From the NCBI RefSeq assembly GCF_001649575.2, contig NC_051441.1, forward strand, positions 14,724,222 to 14,788,221: a DNA stretch of 64,000 nt. Direction: 5' to 3'. Position 1 is the first letter of the stretch, and every line of letters begins with the position of its first letter. This document shows positions 37,394 through 47,400 of the stretch, in pieces. The notes below the pieces were generated by a model. The model searched no databases. It saw only the letters and a list, made by a program, of their open reading frames with translations, and had not been told where the DNA came from. Made by a program: the position numbers and the translations under genes. This DNA comes from Kryptolebias marmoratus (lineage: Eukaryota; Chordata; Actinopteri; Cyprinodontiformes; Rivulidae).

Positions 37394-38862
37394 CTAAGTG
37401 TCTTTAGCAGCTGTCTTAATGTTCACAACTAAATTGTTTTCTGCTTCTGAGTGGACTGTCATGTGTCTGTTTAGATTTGACTTTTGTCCAAACCTTTTCC
37501 CACAACGATCACAAGCAAATGGTTTCTGTCCTGAGTGGACGCTCATGTGTCTGTTCAAAGTTGAATTCAGTCCGAACCTTTTCCCACAGTGATCGCAAGC
37601 AAACGGTTTCTGTCCGGTGTGGATTTTCATGTGTCTCTTTAGAGTTGACTTAAATCCAAAGCTTTGGCCACAACGATCACAAGCAAATGAATGTTGTCCT
37701 GTGTGAATTCTCATGTGTACATATAGTTGTGATTTTCGCCCAAACCTTTGTCCACAGACATCACAAGCAAATGGTTCCGTGTGGATTTTCATGTGTGAGT
37801 TTAAATGTGACTTTTGTCTAAACCTTTCCCCGCAGCTACCACAGGCAAATGGTTTCTGTCCTGTGTGGATTCTCATGTGTGTGTCTAAATGTGTCTTCTG
37901 TCTAAACTTTTGCCCGCAGCTACCACAAGCAAATGGTTTTTGTCTTGTGAGGACTCTCATGTGTCTGTTCAGATTTGACTTTTGTCCAAACCTTTTCCCA
38001 CAGTGGTCGCAAGCGAATGGTTTTTGTCCTGTGTGGATTTTCATGTGTCTGTTTAAAGTTGACTTTTGTCCAAACCTTTGTCCACAACGATCACAAGCAA
38101 ACGGTTCTGTGTGGATTTTCATTTGTGTGTCTAAATGTGCCTTTCGTCCAAAGTTTTCTCCACAACTGTCACAAGCAAATGGTTTCTGTCCTGGGTGGAT
38201 TCTCATGTGTCTGTTCAAATGTGACTTTCGTCCAAACTTTTGTCCACAGCTGTCACAAGCAAACGGTTTCTGTCCTGTGTGGACACTCAGGTGTGTGTTT
38301 AAATCTGACTTTCGTCTAAAACTTTGTCCACAGACATCACATGCAAATGGTTTCTGTCCTGTGTGGATTATCATGTGTCTGTTTAAATTTGACTTTCGTC
38401 CAAACACTTGTCCACAAACATCACAACTAAATGACATTTGTCTTGACTGGATTTTCTCATCATCCTCACTGACTTCAGTCGTTGAAGAGCTGGAATCATC
38501 TTCATGAGTATTTAGATCTGGGTTCCTGGTAGTTTCTGCTCCTCCACAGTCCTCTCCACCAGTTGCTGCTTTCACCTGATCCACTGAGCTGATGGTTGGA
38601 AGACCTCTGTCTTCCACTTGGTGCTGATGAAGCTGTGAGAACAGAGGCTTCTCTTCATCTTCCTCACTCTTCAAAGGACCTGCAATGAATGCAGACTTGG
38701 TGTCATCAGTCTCTGTTTTCACATAAAGCTTTTTTCCCTCCAGACTGGTCCAAGATTCCTCCTCTTCCTCCTTTATGTTGAGGGTCTCTGGGTCCTGCTG
38801 GTCCACACCAGGTCTCCAGTCTTCAGGGGCTTCTTCTTTAATCACCATTGTCTGCTGAACAT
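37394..38862 (-). CDS. C2H2 zinc-finger protein, main exon with 12 fingers
   Basis: TTCCCTGCAG acceptor, 14 bases, then ATG at 38848 and 484 open codons to a TAA. The first ~130 residues are acidic (IKEEAPEDW, NIKEEEEESW, EDDSSSSTTEVSEDDE), typical of teleost C2H2 proteins. Twelve C-X2-C-X12-H-X3-H fingers follow, mostly joined by TGQKPFAC linkers, so it is probably a nuclear sequence-specific DNA-binding protein. Finger 4 has Gln for its first zinc His (HLDTQMKIH). Finger 6 has Leu for its last His (HMRVL). Fingers 4-5 and 8-9 are joined by a shortened HTEPFAC linker. The 14 bases before the ATG continue in frame (VQQT), so this exon can be spliced to an upstream phase-1 exon; candidates end at 39802 and 41288. 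Target genes are unknown. Confidence 0.9.
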
Positions 38863-38949
38863 CTGCAGGGAAGACAGAAACACATGAACATTAAGGACAG
38901 TTAAAGCTTTATATTCACACTGAAATTACTTGTGTTATTGCTGATAAAC

Positions 38950-39180
38950 CTAAAACAACAGTGCTGGATGTCAGAAAACCAGCTGACACTAAATCCATAT
39001 ACACTGGACAAAAATTCAAACACAGCACTTTTGTTTTTGCTCCTATATTCAAACATTTAAGACTTTTCCTATGTGTGGCATATCACAATGCTGATTAGAC
39101 AGCATGATTATTGCACAGGTTTGCCTTAGGATGGCCACAATAAGAGGCCACTCTAAAATGTGCAGTTTACTTTTACTGTA
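38950..39180 (+). mobile_element. L2 LINE scrap joined to a DNA-transposon fragment
   Basis: TGGATGTCAGAAAACCAGCT and GACACTAAATCCATAT match the LINE piece at 40530. After ATCCATAT the sequence switches to CTGGACAAAAATTCAAACAC, then ATGCTGATTAGACAGCATGA and GGCCACTCTAAAATGTGCAG, a non-autonomous DNA transposon common in fish. Intronic in the zinc-finger locus. Confidence 0.6.
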
Positions 39181-39477
39181 TTTTAGAAAAATGTGTTCTG
39201 GATTGATAAACACAAAGTTGAATTTTTCTGACCCAATTCTTAAAACACATTTTATGCAAAAAAGTAAAATAAAATCTGCGGGGGTTTTTTTTGTTTTTTT
39301 TTTAATGCTTTCATGGTGAACAAGGCAACAATAGCAGCCAGATTAGCTGTCCTGCTCCAGGTCCAAGTGAAGCACACATAACAGCATAACAGGTCCCCCA
39401 AACAAGAAGCCAAACACCACTCAATACCAGATAACTGAGTCCAATCGAGCCTAATACATCCATCAGTCTGTCAGTCA

Positions 39478-39545
39478 AAAAAAGGAAAAGAGAGAGAGAG
39501 AGAGAAAGTAAGAGAAACAGACAGACAGATAGACAGATAGATCAT
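39478..39545. repeat. (GA)n and (GACA/GATA)n microsatellites
   Basis: About nine GA units, followed by AGACAGACAGATAGACAGAT, lie in an intron of the zinc-finger locus. Confidence 0.9.
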
Positions 39546-39801
39546 TTCAGTTTGTTTAGTAATGTTTTGTTGACTATGTAGACAGCTGGCTGTGAGAGGC
39601 AGATGTCCTGTAGCATAGGTCTGTGGTGGGGGAATTCATTTATGTATTTGTTTGTCTAAATGTACTAGTTCTTATTATTTAAATTTATTGCTGTTGTTAG
39701 AAGCAAACCACAAACTCAAAATCTCTATCTCGTTCATTAGCTTCATAAACGTGTAACTAAACTGTTACAAACATGATGACAGCTGATCCAAATATACAAA
39801 C

Positions 39802-40421
39802 CTAATCTGTGCAGTTGAAATTCAGGGTCGAAAACAGCATCCAGGATTCTGTTTTGTTGCTCATTGTCCTTTAAATGCGAATGTTCCTCTTCATTATATG
39901 CAGCTGTTTTTTCCAGAAGCCCAAATATTTCTGCTCCTCCACAGTCCTCTCCACCAGTTGCTGCTTTCATCTGATCCACTAAGCTGATGGCTGGAAGATC
40001 TCCATCTTCCACTTGGTGCTGATAAAGCTGTGAGAACAGAGGCTTCTCTTCATCCTCCTCAGCCTTTAGAGGGACTGCAGTGAAAGAAAACCTGGTCTCA
40101 TCAGTCTCCGTTTTCACATAAAGCTTCTCTCCCTCCAGACCGGTCCAAGATTCCTCCTCTTCCTCCTTTATGTTGAGGGTCTCTGGGTCCTGCTGGTCCA
40201 CACCAGGTCTCCAGTCTTCAGGGGCTTCTTCTTTAANNNNNNNNNNNNNNNNNNNNNNNNNNNNNNNNNNNNNNNNNNNNNNNNNNNNNNNNNNNNNNNN
40301 NNNNNNNNNNNNNNNNNNNNNNNNNNNNNNNNNNNNTTGAGGGTCTCTGGGTCCTGCTGGTCCACACCAGGTCTCCAGTCTTCAGGGGCTTCTTCTTTAA
40401 TCACCATTGTCTGCTGAACAT
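39802..40421 (-). CDS. zinc-finger locus, chimeric internal exon (acidic N-terminal domain fused to exon-1-type segment)
   Basis: A CTGCAG acceptor at 40421 opens with the same VQQTMVIKEEAPEDW start as the finger exon and follows it (SWTGLEGEKLYVKTETDE, EEKPLFSQLYQHQ) to GGEDCGGAE. It then switches to IFGLLEKTAAYNEEEHSH and ILDAVFDPEFQLHRL, which is the first-exon segment of teleost C2H2 proteins. It ends at a TTAG|GTTTGT donor (39802). The acceptor and donor are both phase 1, so the exon is symmetric and can be included without shifting frame. It has no fingers of its own. An artificial 100-N gap (40237-40336) interrupts it; identical 64-base ends flank the gap. A pseudo-exon reading is possible, but no stop is present. 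Confidence 0.65.
40237..40336. other. assembly gap (100 N) with unmerged 64-bp overlap
   Basis: 40173-40236 and 40337-40400 are identical (TTGAGGGTCTCTGGG through to TTCTTTAA). The real sequence is probably continuous, with both the gap and one copy spurious. Confidence 0.9.
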
Positions 40422-40519
40422 CTGCAGGGAACACCGAAACACACGAACATTATAGACAGTTATAACTTTAAATTCACACATACATCACTTGTGTCATTGT
40501 TGAGTTCACTGATCAACTC

Positions 40520-40710
40520 AAAGCAACATCTAATGCTGGATGTCAGAAAAACCTCCTGAAACTAAATCCATATAAGATAGAAGTCTGTATGATCAACTCC
40601 CAGAAGATGGTAAAACATGAGCTGTCAGTCGGTTCTTACGTGGAACAAATTAAACCTGTTGCAAAGAAACTTCTAAATGTGTTTCAGCTTAGAGAAAATG
40701 CAAAAAATAT
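40520..40710 (+). mobile_element. L2/CR1-like LINE reverse-transcriptase fragment
   Basis: Reads NLLKLNPYKIEVCMINSQ then VKHELSVGSYVEQIKPVAKK, the WMxxNxLxLNxDKTE region of fish L2-type reverse transcriptase. The same LINE scrap sits at the matching intron position near 38960, so it predates the local duplication. Confidence 0.7.
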
Positions 40711-41287
40711 GACCATAATATGAGTTTGTATTTCCAAAGACATTCATTAGTCAAAGGCTCTTTTTACTTGCCTCAATAAAACACCAGCTCCAGACTGAAC
40801 AGAAGAAGAACAAAGAAATACGATCAGATTAGAAATATAATCAGTTTAAGTTTATAGAAGGATTGATGTTCAGATTTTTTTGTTAAATTTAAAAGCTATT
40901 AATAAACTTTCTTCAAGCTACAGCTTCGGGATAAATATCCACATATCATAAACATAAAATACAAATGCAGTTAAATCTAGAGATAGTACATTTCGTGTAT
41001 GTAAGTGGTCAATGCTGCACATTATTCAAACAAACTGCCACTCAGTACAAGTAGGTTTGTGTGTGTGTGCTGTTTGTGTCTCTTAACTAAAATCATTTGA
41101 ATAGCTGGAGGCTAAAAGGTTTGAATACGGGCACAAAATGGCAACCATTGAATGACAGGGGGATGGAAAGAGGCGAAAGTACGACAGCACGTAATACACA
41201 CCTTCCTCTAAATATGCTAAGCCAGTTAGCAACAAACAAACTGCGACTAACATCAATGTATCACGAGGAAACTGTTATTATACAAAC

Positions 41288-41400
41288 CTAAACTGCACAG
41301 ACAAACTTCGGGGTTGAAAACCCCATCCAGCATTTTGTTTTGTTGCATCTTTTCTATTAATCGAGAGCGTCCCTCCTCATAATGCGCAGGTGATGTTTAC
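41288..41400 (-). CDS. zinc-finger locus, exon 1 (upstream copy, 5' boundary uncertain)
   Basis: The minus strand reads AHYEEGRSRLIEKMQQNKM then LDGVFNPEVCLCSL and ends at TTTAG|GTTTGT (41288). This aligns position by position with AAYNEEEHSHLK...ILDAVFDPEFQLHRL of the chimeric exon. The donor is phase 1 and fits both downstream acceptors. The segment before AHYEE has an in-frame TAA (about 41396) instead of the expected EEIFGxxEKT block. The first usable ATG is therefore at 41348 (MQQNKML), or translation may begin at the ATG of the next exon. Promoter-proximal sequence would lie to the right. Confidence 0.55.
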
Positions 41401-41989
41401 ATCAACTCTCTTCCACTGCTGCTGCTTCCAGCCGCTGTCTCCTCATCTTTGTTAGCTTTCGTTTATCTAAAGTTTACTTTAACACTTGCTGAGCCAAACT
41501 GAAGGTAGAATTAATGCAAATGTTACAGAAACTTTGATTATCGCTTAAAATTAAAGCAGAAATATTCAAAATTTGTAGCTTTGTATGAGTCAAAAGATTT
41601 ACTTCCCGGTACGACTCTTCTTCTAGTATTTCAGCTGTGCAGAGGTGTTCTTTGCTCTGCAGCGACGCCAGCTGTTCAAGATAAGAACTGCAGTGAGTGC
41701 AGCACGTCTGAAGGACAGAAAACTCAAGAGGGTGTGTGTCTGCGGACATTAAAGACAGTAGAACAGGTCATTTTTATGTCTGTGGACAAGACACTGCAAG
41801 GTGTTGAACATAGGCATAACAAATAAATGATCAGGTTCATGTTTCACAAAATATATATATTTTGTTTAATTAGGAGGTTTATTCATACGTGATGTAGACA
41901 TTTTTTGTCTTCAGTAATGCAGACGCATCATAATTAAGCGATAGATTAAACAAAACGTATAAAACCCAAACACTGACTTTCATTAAGAA
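41401..41989. other. upstream region of the zinc-finger locus
   Basis: Contains CTGCTGCTGCTTCCAGCCGC-like 5' UTR/promoter sequence near 41417 and otherwise AT-rich DNA. No further exon was seen. Confidence 0.3.
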
Positions 41990-42385
41990 AAAGAGAGCGG
42001 TCACTGGATTTGTTTATTTAATTATCAAAGTGAACACATGCAGCCAATATGCTGTTTTTCTCAGGCAAAGAAAACAGTCAACATGAATGCACCACTTACT
42101 CATGCCCTTTAAAACATCTCCCTCTAGTGTTAGAAGCAGAAATAGCAAGCAGAAAATTTATTTGCGATAATTGTGATCAGTTCAAATCCTCAGAACTCTT
42201 CCTGTATATTTGTATGTCCATGATACAAAATACATCACCAGTTCTATAAATATCATATAACCAGCAGATTTGGATGTGGGCAACACTGTGTTACAAACTA
42301 TAAAAAGTGTAAGTTTGTGTGTGTGCAAAAACACAGATCCAGTAAAATCAAGTTACTAATTTGAAATCTCTCTAAAACATTAAGT
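41990..42385 (+). repeat. segmental duplicate D2 (partner at 34740-35175)
   Basis: Same ordered blocks as D1 with several small indels. It sits about 0.6 kb upstream of zinc-finger exon 1. No coding content. Confidence 0.8.
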
Positions 42386-42867
42386 CTCCAAACATAAAAA
42401 TACTGTCAATAAAGTAAGTAATAACATATTTATTCATGTCATACCTTTTATAGAAACAAATGCAGCTCAATTGGTTACATACAAATAAAATTAATACAAT
42501 CACTAGTTTATTTAAATAAAAGCACATAAAAATGAATTGAATCGATATTGGGATCAACGTACAACAGAATATTTCAAATGTTTGCATCATGAAAGGTAAT
42601 AAAAATCAATTAAAATCCTTAGTAAGAAATAAGAAAACAAATAGTTAAAATTCTTGGTGAGTCCTGCTTTAAATTCCTTTATAACTAAGCCACGTTGGTG
42701 TGTTCAGGCCCCACATCATGGCTATAATAAACTACCCTGTCACAGCAGGGTCAACATCCAGCAGGGTGTTAACATCTTTCTTCACACTTGAGAAAGCATT
42801 CTTTATAATGAGTGATGGACTATAAATACAAGTTATTATAAATCTACCATTTCTAGGTTGTAGTTGA
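42386..42867. other. unassigned AT-rich sequence
   Basis: No supported feature. Confidence 0.3.
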
Positions 42868-43540
42868 TTGTTGCCTGCTACCAAAGGCGAAGGCAATCAT
42901 GGTTTTGCTCATATTTGTGTGTGTGTTTGTTTGTCTGTAGAATTAGCAAATTATCTCATCAACCACTAATTGATTTTAATGAAACTTTTAGAAAGTATTT
43001 TTAGGGTGTACGCCTATGATAATTAACTTTTGGAGTCAACCTCAGACAAGATGGCTGCCACAGTTAAGTGACCTTAGCAAACATAAAAATGGCTATAACT
43101 CTGCCAGTTTTGAGGACAGTAAGCTAAATCTTTGTGTGGTAGTAACTGAGCATCATCCCCAACACATACTCAGAGAACAATACATTGCTACACTTTGGCA
43201 TCAACTCTGTTTGTCTCTGAGCAATATATTTCATGAACAGATTTTAATAAAGCTTTCAGAAAGTGATCACTGGATGTACATCTACAGCTGATTCACTTTT
43301 GGGGAACCCAGTTCAAGATGGCCGCCACAGCGAATCAAAACTGTCCAACACAAAAATAATTCTAACTCAGTCATCTTTACAGAAATTAGGCTAAAACCTG
43401 GTGTGGTATTAAAAGAGTCATTCCCAACACATACTCTTAGCTCACACATTGCTCTTTGCCTAAAACTTGATCATTAACTACTGGTGTTAATCCTGTCTGT
43501 CTGTTAGCAAAATATTTCATGAACAACTGAAAGGAATGTT
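42868..43540 (+). repeat. dispersed repeat family R, tandem monomers (plus orientation)
   Basis: Begins at the family end ATTGTTGCCTGCTACC. At least two monomers of about 280 bases each contain a core (CAAGATGGCTGCCACAG near 43050; TTCAAGATGGCCGCCACAGC near 43310), CCCAACACATACTC and a CATGAAC/TTTTAATAAAG(C) start. They are inverted relative to the 3.3, 13.1, 24 and 25.3 kb copies. Confidence 0.7.
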
Positions 43541-43916
43541 TTTCCTTTTCTTTTCAAAACAAATATCTGTATACTGAGTTGAAACCCGGGAATGTAGTAA
43601 GAAAAGACCCTACAGTGTTTTGTAACACATCATGTAAAAACTAGCATTTGACAGTAAAAAATAACTCTGGTTTGGAGTCCAGGTCATTCACATGTTTCAG
43701 TATAAAGAAAAGTGCAAAATATGTACAATGCTGTGCCACAAATAAAAAGTTAAAATGGCATTATATAAGAGTACAAACTAGTAATGTAGTATAATTGCTG
43801 AGTCAAAGCAACATAAAACTCATGTACCATGCTAGACCTCTGCTTCCAGTTTTTTGTGCCATTGTTGATGTCTTGTGTTAAAGTTAAATGAGCTTTATGG
43901 TTCTTAGCGATTTAAT

Positions 43917-44440
43917 TTATTGCTTATTTATTTCTTTCAGATAAACCTTTCCAAATGAAAGCAGTGATAAACCAGGATAGAGCGGTTCAGTGAAAGTTGT
44001 GCGCACAGTATACAGGTGGCTCATTGAACCAGAAGAGACATCAAAGAAGATTAAAATACCTGCCGGCCAGTCTAGGTACACTCCTACTCTGTTTGTGTTT
44101 GGCACCAAAAATCTTTCACAGGAACCATTATGAAAAAAACACCCATTTGTGCTCCAACACCAAGACTTGTCATTGCCCTGAAAAGAATGATCACTTGTAC
44201 AGTCTCCCTGCCTGGCAATACTTTTGTATGCCACTCCCACGTAAGTCTTGAAGTGACACTCAACCTCCCAGTAGTGTCGATTCGTCAGACCCTCTTTGGA
44301 CAGCACTTGAGCGTCCTCAAATCTGTCTGGATGATCAGGATATGGTTGCTTCTCAGGACAAAATGTTGCTATTTTGTTGTTTGAGCTCAAAGTGATGTTC
44401 CCTCCAGCTGTATTGGTGTCCAGGGTCAAGTCACAGGCAT
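43917..44440 (-). CDS. NLR exon 11: B30.2 (PRY-SPRY) domain and stop
   Basis: After a CTTGCAG acceptor it reads ACDLTLDTNTAGG (PRY), PYPDHPDRF, GLTNRHYWEVE, GDNKSWCWS-like GNDKSWCWS, NRVGVYLDWPAG and LYPGLS (SPRY landmarks), and ends in a TAA. This domain is the ligand- or partner-binding end in fish NLRs and TRIM proteins. It is about 173 residues, full length for the family. Confidence 0.92.
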
Positions 44441-47400
44441 CTGCAAGCAGGACAAAAATAACTATTAATGATGTAGCAGTGTTATTATGGCAGCTATGAA
44501 AGGTGGGTGATAATGTCATTTCTTGTGTCTGTGTGTGCTTATTTCTCTGTTTGTTAGCAAAATATTACCCAAACCACTGAATGGATTTTAATGAAACTTT
44601 GAGAAAGAAATCACTGGATGTACAAATACATCCAATGAACTACTGGATTCAACCTGATCAAAGATGGTTACCAGAGATAATTGACCTTAGTAAACACAAA
44701 AATGGCTAAAGGTTTGCCAATTTACAGACACTGAGCTAAAATTTGATATAATAGTAGCTAAAAGTCATTCCAAAGATGTACTTTGAGTGCTAACAAATTG
44801 CACAACATCCTTAGGCATTAACCATTGGAGTCAGCTTTGTTTGTCTATTAAAAACATCTCATGAACCACTGAATACATTTTTATGAAATTCCCAGAAAGT
44901 AATAATTAGCTGTATATCTACAACTACCTAACTATCGGAGTCAGTCTGATTCAAAATGCCTCCACAACTAATGAAACCTAGCAAACACAAATGTGATTAC
45001 AATTCAGTCATTGTGCTAAAATTTGGTGTGGCAGCAGCTGGGAGGCATTCCCAACACATACGCTGAGTGCTAAAAGCCTGTATGATATATTTATTTAAAA
45101 CCTTGTGGACAAAAATTCTTAGATATAATTTTGGACTAAATTGTTATCACTGGTCACTCTTGGTCCTCCAACAACAGAATACGTTAACTTTGTTTTTCTT
45201 ATTTTTTCCTCTGCCGTCTTTTGATATGTCTCATTGCTCGAGGCGGCATGGCGGAGCAGTGGTTGGAGCTGTCGCCTCAGAGCGAGAAGGATGCAGGTCC
45301 GCCTCTCAGGCTTTCTGTGTGGAGTTTGCATGTTCTCCAGGTACTTTGGTTTCTTCCCACATACCAAAAACATGCATGTTAAGTTCATTGGTAGCTCTAA
45401 ATTGTCCTAGGTGTGGGTGAGAGCATGAATGGTGGTTTCATTTGTCTCTATGTGGACTTCTGGCCCGTCTAGTGTGTACCCCACCTCTGCTGGAGATAGG
45501 CACCAGCTCCCCCGTGACCCAGAAAGGAAAAGCAGGTAAAAGAAAATGGAAGGATGAATAGATGTACATAGCCCAAAGTGAAATGTCGCAGCTCCTGCAT
45601 GTAAGGAATGTTGAGTAACAACTCAAGGCTGTGCTTGTCTGATACACAGACTAATTTCACTGGAACCAGAGTCACATGAGAATGAATGCATTCTACTGAA
45701 CACAGAAATGATTTGGGTGTGTTTTGCAGCCATGGGACCCAGGATTGTTTTTGTCACTGAGTGTAAGACCTGATAAGGACAAGATTACTTTTTTTATTGT
45801 ATCTTCACACTTAAAACATTAGGAGTGGAAAAACAACAGCAATAAATGGTAAAATCTTCAATTTAACATTTTACATTTGATTTTGAAAAATTTTTTGTTA
45901 AGACCTGCGTGCAGGTCATATAAAAAGTTTACCATTAAAGAAAAAGAAGTTATAATCTTACACTCTCGTAGGAGCTTCAAGTTAACCCAGCATTCTTCAT
46001 TATGGTCCACACTAATGAAAGTAGAAGCAGAAACAACAAAATCACTATCACATACAGTAAGCAGTTCTTAAAAATACAGTAAATTTTGTGAATTAATCCT
46101 TAATAGTTCTCTGTTAGCTGTTAAAGCTGTTAAATCATACTTAAGGTATTCTAGACTGCAGTGGGGAGCCCTCTGTTTTTCAGTCAGCAGCTTGATTCCT
46201 TCATTTGTCAGATGATTAAAGCTGAGGTCCAGCTCCTTAAGGTTGCAGTGATCAGATGTCAGAGCCAATGCCAGAGAGGAACATCCATCTACTGTCACTT
46301 TACAAAATGACAACCTAGAGAAACCAAACATCAGGGATTTTAGAAGAGTGGTAGACAATCCTGTTAGCACCATGTTTAATTGCTAATACAGTTGATGGTA
46401 TCAAACTGATGCAGCTAAATAATGAAACAGCCTCCAAATTAAAAAAATAAATAAATCATCTATTTTTATACAAACCCTAGTGTTTTCAAAGTGCAGAATG
46501 GAGTCCTCAGCACATTGCAGAGCTCCATCACTCCAGCATCACACAAATCATTGTAGCTCAGGTCCAGCTTTCTGAGAGATGGTCTGGAGACGACTGTTGA
46601 TGCTAGTGTCTCACAGCCTTTTGCAGTTAGATTGTTGTGACTGAGGCTGAATGACAAATGAATTTGGTCAAATAAAGTTGCCTTTTACAACCTAACCGTA
46701 ATCCTAAGAAAAGCAGAATGCAGTTGTTTAAAAATTCCTGAGTGACATTATATAGAGATTCGGTTGTATGTATTGTCATTTTTAATTTCCTATTTTTCTT
46801 TAATAAAAATGCTTATATAAAAACTGATTGAAACAAAAAAAAATGTTTGTTCTCGTTGTCTTACCTCAGTGCTTCCAGTGTACAGTGTGTGCTCATCAGT
46901 GCAGCTGAGAGGATCTCCATTTCTGAGTCAGTAAACTTGGTGTAACTCAGTTCTAGCTCTCGCAGATTAGACGAATCAGATACAATGGTGGTCACTATCT
47001 GCTTACATATATTGGTAATATCACAATTTTGGTTCAGCCTATTTGAGGAAGGAGAATGGAGTTATACTGAGTCTCGTAAACAAACAGATGACACCATGCA
47101 GTTCCTCCAATGCTGTAATCCAAACCCTAAAGCTTATAGTACCTAGTGCTTATATAAAATATATATGATAGAGTGGTGATAAAACAATTTTACATTACAG
47201 CAAGAAATTTGATGAAGTCTGATTAGTGGTAGATTATCCTTATAGTAACAATACAGCTGGTGTGTCTACAGTATATCCACAGACCGAGAGAGTCCTTATA
47301 AAACCAATGTGGGTTTTTTTTGACCAAGTCAAAAGCAGGTGTAGAACACTTTAGTTTGCTGTTCACACTTGGACTGACCTGAGCTTCTCCAGTTTATGGC

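Noticed and set aside
37394..38440. Regular short repeats resembling a CRISPR or satellite array
   Set aside because: The 84-base period encodes zinc fingers with linkers, and this is a vertebrate genome; there is no CRISPR array.
37713..38507. Long plus-strand open frame with repeated Cys/Phe pattern (264 codons)
   Set aside because: It is the antisense shadow of the C2H2 finger array; the 84-base periodicity opens both strands. The minus frame has the canonical fingers.
41580..41826. Open frames on both strands upstream of the zinc-finger locus
   Set aside because: No conserved motif; probably chance frames in non-coding sequence.
43997..44384. Plus-strand open frames over the B30.2 exon
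   Set aside because: Antisense shadows of the B30.2 coding exon, which has PRY-SPRY motifs and splice support.
45640..45720. Exon-like stretch between a CTGTGTTCAG and CTGGTTCCAG
   Set aside because: No GT donor follows, and the true linker exon with VDH...LRE and correct phases is at 45962-46011.
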